A stretch of DNA of 64,000 bases, from positions 62,001-126,000 of the forward strand of contig JAINUW010000697.1 in the NCBI GenBank assembly GCA_020205615.1, in the 5' to 3' direction. A model generated the notes under the pieces. It was not told the DNA's origin, did no database searches, and was given only the letters and a program-made list of their open reading frames with translations. Every line of letters begins with the position of its first letter. Position 1 is the first letter of the stretch. Both the position numbers and the translations under genes were made by a program. The stretch comes from Panax quinquefolius (lineage: Eukaryota > Streptophyta > Magnoliopsida > Apiales > Araliaceae). Of this stretch, positions 59,794 to 64,000 are shown piece by piece.

Positions 59794-62245
59794 TATGACG
59801 CCCCCAAAATTAGGTATACATCACCCATCTTGGGTCGCCACTTACATGGTACAGAATTTAAATACAACTTATTAACATAACTGGTGTACAATACGACATA
59901 AACCGTGAGTTTAAATACAAATAAATATCGCCTACTAGATATTATACAAACTCAAAAAAAAAATCCTCATTACAATTATTATCACACTATTTCACGGAAT
60001 AGTGAGGACTACTAATGCTATCTTGAGGACCATCACTGTCGTTTGCAGGACTAAGTCCCGGCTATATTCTCATTTCAAGAAGAGAACGGTGAAAGAAAGG
60101 GTGAGCTCAACTAGCCCAAGAAGAAATATTATGACTAAGATAATGCGTAATAAATTATCAATAGTCTTCAACAATGTTAAACCGATAAAATACAATAGAC
60201 AACCGGTTTAAGCTGCAGTGGAATAAGCAATCCATTAAAAGAGTCAAGTAGAAAATAAAGTCTACTATCTTTTAGGTTTTAAAGGTTTTTCATCATCGAT
60301 ATAAATTTGAGACTCGACTTTAATAAATATTCCACATCATCGAATCACCCCCTTGACTACGACCAAGGATATTCTTTAGTATCACGACCACAATTATTCA
60401 TGCACTACGAGCCAAGAATATTTGTGTATTCATTAATGGTCATGATCATGCCAACAATCGCCCACCCACCAATGCACTACTACCATCGAGGATTTTTATC
60501 ACATCATTTGTAACATTACGGTCATGATTACACCAATAGTCTCTCGGTCATAATCATACCAAGTCCATCTATGCACTACACAGCCACAGATGACTTTCAA
60601 CATAATATAAACATGAGGATGATGACAATGATATAAGAATTCAATAAAACAAGTTCAAGAATTATTTTATCCAGGAATTATTAACGCCCAAATTATCAAC
60701 ATGATCTTGTTTTGTAGAGTAAAATTCAAGAATGATCGGAAGAATATTTCCATGAAAAGATCTTTGGATGAAACGCAAATATCAAGGATATTCCACTAAT
60801 TTCATGGAGTATAGAAGTCAAAGTTTTAACCAATTTGGGTATAATAAAGAATAGAATAACAAAAGAAATCACCATGCATGCGATAGACCGCATATGCGCA
60901 GTTATTCAACAGAATAATAAATAACGGAACCAGTGTCCCGGCGTAAAATGCATGCAGCAGGATGTTCCAATGAATAATAAAGAATGGAACCAGTGCAGCG
61001 TAAAAACACATGCATGGATGTTCCAAATGTAATAATAATAAAGACGGAACCAGTCCGGTAAAAAACACACAAACAGGATGTTCCAATGAGAATAATAGAA
61101 GAATGTCACCAAGTATAGGGTAAGCACAGATACTGAGTTATTCAGCATGAGAATAATAAGCAATGGAATATGGACAGTTCTCTTCATGAATAAGAAAGAA
61201 TAACACCCCTTACATTTGGTAGGAGATTGAATCTGCAAAGAAGGCAAATAACAAAATACTCTTCTTCTTTCTCTCTTATTCTCTCTATACTTTCTCTCTA
61301 TAGCTTGAATGAATTCGTGAAAATAATGAAGCCCCTAGGCCTCTATTTATAGAAGATTTCTAGCTTAGCACAGAGTGTGAAAAGGCAAGTGGCTTGACGA
61401 CTAATGATGTGAAAAGAAAAGTGGTTTGGCCTTTTGTAATGTGAAACGACAAGTGGTTCGGCGCTTTGTAATGTGAAACGACAAGTGGTTCGACGTCTGC
61501 GGTAAAGGTAATTACTATTAACGAAGGTAATTACTATTGATTTGAAGGTAAATACTATTCACAAGGGTAATTACTTATTGACGAAGGTAATTACTATTGA
61601 CGAAGGTAAATACTATTGACGAAGAGACTCTTAGATGATGACATATGAGCCCTCATAAAATAATCAAACTTACCACAAATCATTTTTTTTCATCAACACA
61701 TATTTAATCTTTCAACAATTATTAATCATTTATAACTTGTCGTCTCAATTATTGATTTAATACTTATAACATATTATACACGGATGATCGTGACAATAAT
61801 TGAATCAATAATATAAGAGATATGATGCGAAATTACTATAGCAATAATTGAGCATAATGAGTGACTTCTCACGTAAGCATCAATAATCAATACCGTGTCT
61901 CTTACTTACGCAACCACGCCAGACATCGTATTTTTACCATAGGGTAGTTCAAGCGGTTTTAACGGTAACACCTCCGCCGTTATTTTTATAAAAATTTTTT
62001 ATGCGTTTTCTCAATCCGACTATAATTACATTGTGGGGTCCACCAATGATTGAGTAGTTATACGAATATTCCCTAACAAAAAGAATATTCCCAGAACCAA
62101 ACGAATATTTTATAACAACTTGCATACTTTGTAAAATTTATAAATATTACCCACAAATATAACATTATATCAAATTTATTCCATAATATTCAAAATAATA
62201 TTTATAGAAAAATTCATCTTTATTTATAAAAGCTGGGGTCTTACA
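59794..62245 (-). repeat. Solo LTR of a diverged Tekay subfamily
   Basis: Minus-strand start TGTAAGACCCC at 62245, end GGGGGCGTCATA at 59794; 2452 bp. No internal sequence, and ATATT target duplications on both sides: the product of recombination between two LTRs of one insertion. TATA core at 61343-61352 (CTATAAATAG, minus). Tandem arrays: units of about 60 bp with GGATGTTCCAA at about 60890-61160; AACGACAAGTGGTTCG units at about 61380-61500; (A)AGGTAATTACTATTGACG units at about 61504-61622. CAATWATTG sites persist at about 61745-61855. Confidence 0.85.
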
Positions 62246-62744
62246 ATATTAATAACTTTGTCATCTTAATTATTGATTTAATAATATATAAAATATTGAC
62301 AATAATTGAATCAAATAACGTGAGATACTATGCAATAATTACTGTAGCAATAATTGAACAAAACTGAGTGACTTCTCACGTAAGCATCAATAATCAATAC
62401 CGTGTGCTACTATGCAACCACATGTATTACTGTACTTTTAACACCGGGTGTTTCAACAATTAACGGTAAAAATTCTGCCGTTATTTTCATAAAGTATTTT
62501 TGTCATTTTCTCAATCCGACAATAATTCCGTTGTGGGGTCCACCAATGATTGTGACGTTGTACAAATATTTCCTGTTAAAATGAATATTCCCCGACCAAT
62601 CGAATATTATATAACAACTTATGTACTTTGCAAAATTTATAAATATTACCCACAACTATAACATTATATCAAATTCATTCCATAATATTCAAAAATGATA
62701 TTTATATAAAATTCATCTTTATTCATAAAAGTTGGGGTCTTACA
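62246..62744 (-). repeat. Old Tekay-like LTR, right remnant (LTR start) with ATATT duplication
   Basis: ATATT at 62246-62250, then about 494 bp matching the U3 start of the solo LTR (61690-62245), ending GGGGTCTTACA, which is TGTAAGACCCC on the minus strand at 62744. CAATAATTG motifs are kept. Confidence 0.75.
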
Positions 62745-63822
62745 TAAACAAAACTCAATTTACAGTTTATCATACTAATTGACCACCATAATTGGTACTT
62801 TCACAAACCATATGTATACACACACTATAATTAGTTTTCTTCCTTTTAAACACAATTAACACAATAATTCTTGCCTAAATACCATCTCTAACATCCCAAT
62901 TACTCACAAAAGGCAACAACTCAGTTAATATAACAACGATTCAAGGAAATTGAAATCACAGGAACTTGGAAATTATGTCGTAAACTCATATATACATATA
63001 CCTATATATATAATATAGAGATTATGGAAAATTACCTTCAATTAGCTTGTAATCCTTGCTAAAATCGCTGGAAATCGCTTGAAACTCTTAGGTTTTCTCT
63101 CAATCTCTATCAATTTTCTCTCAGTCTCTGTAATTCTTACGCTTAGCAAATAAAAGTATACGTAAACTAAAATAAACCGATATGGCTTAATACGCATACT
63201 TAATATAATACCAATAACAAACTATTAACGTATATGTTATAATTATGTTATATTTATTATTTAATTTTATTTATTTTATTTATTTATATTATTTACAAAT
63301 TCAAAATTAAAATCCAAAAGCCATAAGGCTTTATTTTGCAAAAAAGTCTTTAAAATAAAGACTTAATATATTTAAGCCTTGTTTGGTCAAAACTAAATTA
63401 AACTACTTTAATTTTATTTTAATAAACCATTTAGTTTATAATTTATAACCACATATGACTTATTTGGATTTCAATATCCAACATTAATCAAATAAAATAA
63501 TTATACATACTATATTTTAAATAAATACTCCACTTAAACAAACATTACAAAATTATAACTTTATTATAATAATATACCATCTTAATTTATCACATCACAA
63601 CAACAATATAATATCTCATGTTATCTTACAAAAATATAACTATAAATTAAATTAATTTAAAATATTATCTAATAAATATAATTTATAAATATTTACTAAC
63701 AAAATCACATATTCATTTAATTTAAGAAATATTTTAAATTACAAAACAACAACTTCATCAATAAAATATTTATTTAATTTAATAAATATTTTAAATTACA
63801 AATAAAATCTTGGATTGTTACA
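62745..63822 (-). repeat. 3' LTR (partial) of another gypsy element
   Basis: Minus-strand LTR start TGTAACAATCC at 63822, preceded on that strand by a purine tract (63823-63835). The old Tekay-like LTR interrupts it at 62744, so the other end is not identified. It holds a pyrimidine-rich TTTCTCTCAATCTC segment at about 63093-63130 and long AT-rich stretches. No gene. Confidence 0.6.
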
Positions 63823-64000
63823 TCATTCCCTCCTTACAAGGATTCTGTCCCCATAATCACAACTCAAACAATTAAATCGTCACATAACTTATTACACCCA
63901 AGCATACCCTTTGATATACTCTAAGAGTCTTAAGGAATTAGTCAAAGTGTAATTCATTATATATAAGATACTATGATGATATCAAGTCTAAGGATCATTT
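63823..64000 (-). mobile_element. pol end and polypurine tract of that gypsy element
   Basis: On the minus strand the purine run AAGGAGGGAATGA precedes the LTR. The last codons read GDRILVRREG then stop (about 63824-63856), the ending typical of chromovirus pol. The rest of the element lies beyond the window; the 63860-64000 part shows no recognised domain. Confidence 0.6.

Noticed and set aside
1..64000. tRNA, rRNA or other structural RNA genes
   Set aside because: No cloverleaf with A and B boxes or rRNA-like sequence was recognised; the tRNA-related matches are only short primer binding sites.

Overview
This window is plant repeat DNA. No host gene, tRNA or rRNA was recognised. All the protein-coding signal comes from Ty3/gypsy LTR retrotransposons. 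Most of it is the Tekay/Del chromovirus type: integrase with an HHCC finger and DDE core, a GPY/F module, a chromodomain-like tail, an initiator-Met-tRNA-type primer site and LTRs that run TGTAAGACC...GCGTCACA. A second family is Tat/Ogre-like, with LTRs starting TGTAGACAC and an Arg-tRNA-type primer site TGGCGACTC. AT-rich sequence, very long LTRs (about 2.4-4.6 kb), nesting and solo LTRs suggest a large angiosperm (probably eudicot) genome in heterochromatin. The species cannot be named from the sequence.

Layout. (1) 1-10873, minus strand: a tandem of internal region, LTR, internal region, LTR, running off the left edge. (2) 10874-13043: non-coding 3' part of a plus-strand Tat-like element, ending in a GCGATTT minisatellite. 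(3) 13049-22067: a Tekay-type element ('El1') with target duplication ACTAC on both sides. (4) 22068-55848: a tandem array. A flank block F (rest of the Tat internal region, a Tat LTR, a scrap of an old LTR, and the first ~715 bp of a very long LTR) occurs at 22068-25502, 33008-36434 and 43966-47428. It alternates with hybrid Tekay elements H1 (25503-33007) and H2 (36435-43965) and ends with element El2 (47429-55843), followed by AAAAT. (5) 55849-59687: the rest of the very long LTR. (6) 59688-62744: an old minus-strand Tekay-like LTR split by a solo LTR (59794-62245, target duplication ATATT). (7) 62745-64000: the 3' LTR and last pol codons of another minus-strand gypsy element.

How it fits together. 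El1 inserted at ACTAC and El2 at AAAAT, both on the plus strand and one F block apart. H1 and H2 each have AAAAT on the left and ACTAC on the right, an El2-type 5' LTR and gag start, and an El1-type integrase and 3' LTR. They also share one gag-to-integrase junction. The simplest reading is one illegitimate exchange between El2 and El1 that made a hybrid, then unequal homologous exchange that gave a ~10.9 kb unit. The elements fall into two defective types. 'Alpha' (El1) keeps integrase but has a glutamate-rich, coiled-coil-like segment where capsid should be. 'Beta' (El2 and the left tandem) keeps gag but lacks the integrase core. Both share the same loss of most of reverse transcriptase and RNase H, so they must have moved with help in trans.

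Caveat. Differences between copies are mostly 1-3 base indels at CAG/CTG, CCGG and CG sites, including the primer site of every Tekay copy. This looks like base-calling error at methylated cytosines. Many frameshifts noted below may therefore be sequencing artefacts, and the array itself needs confirmation by spanning reads.
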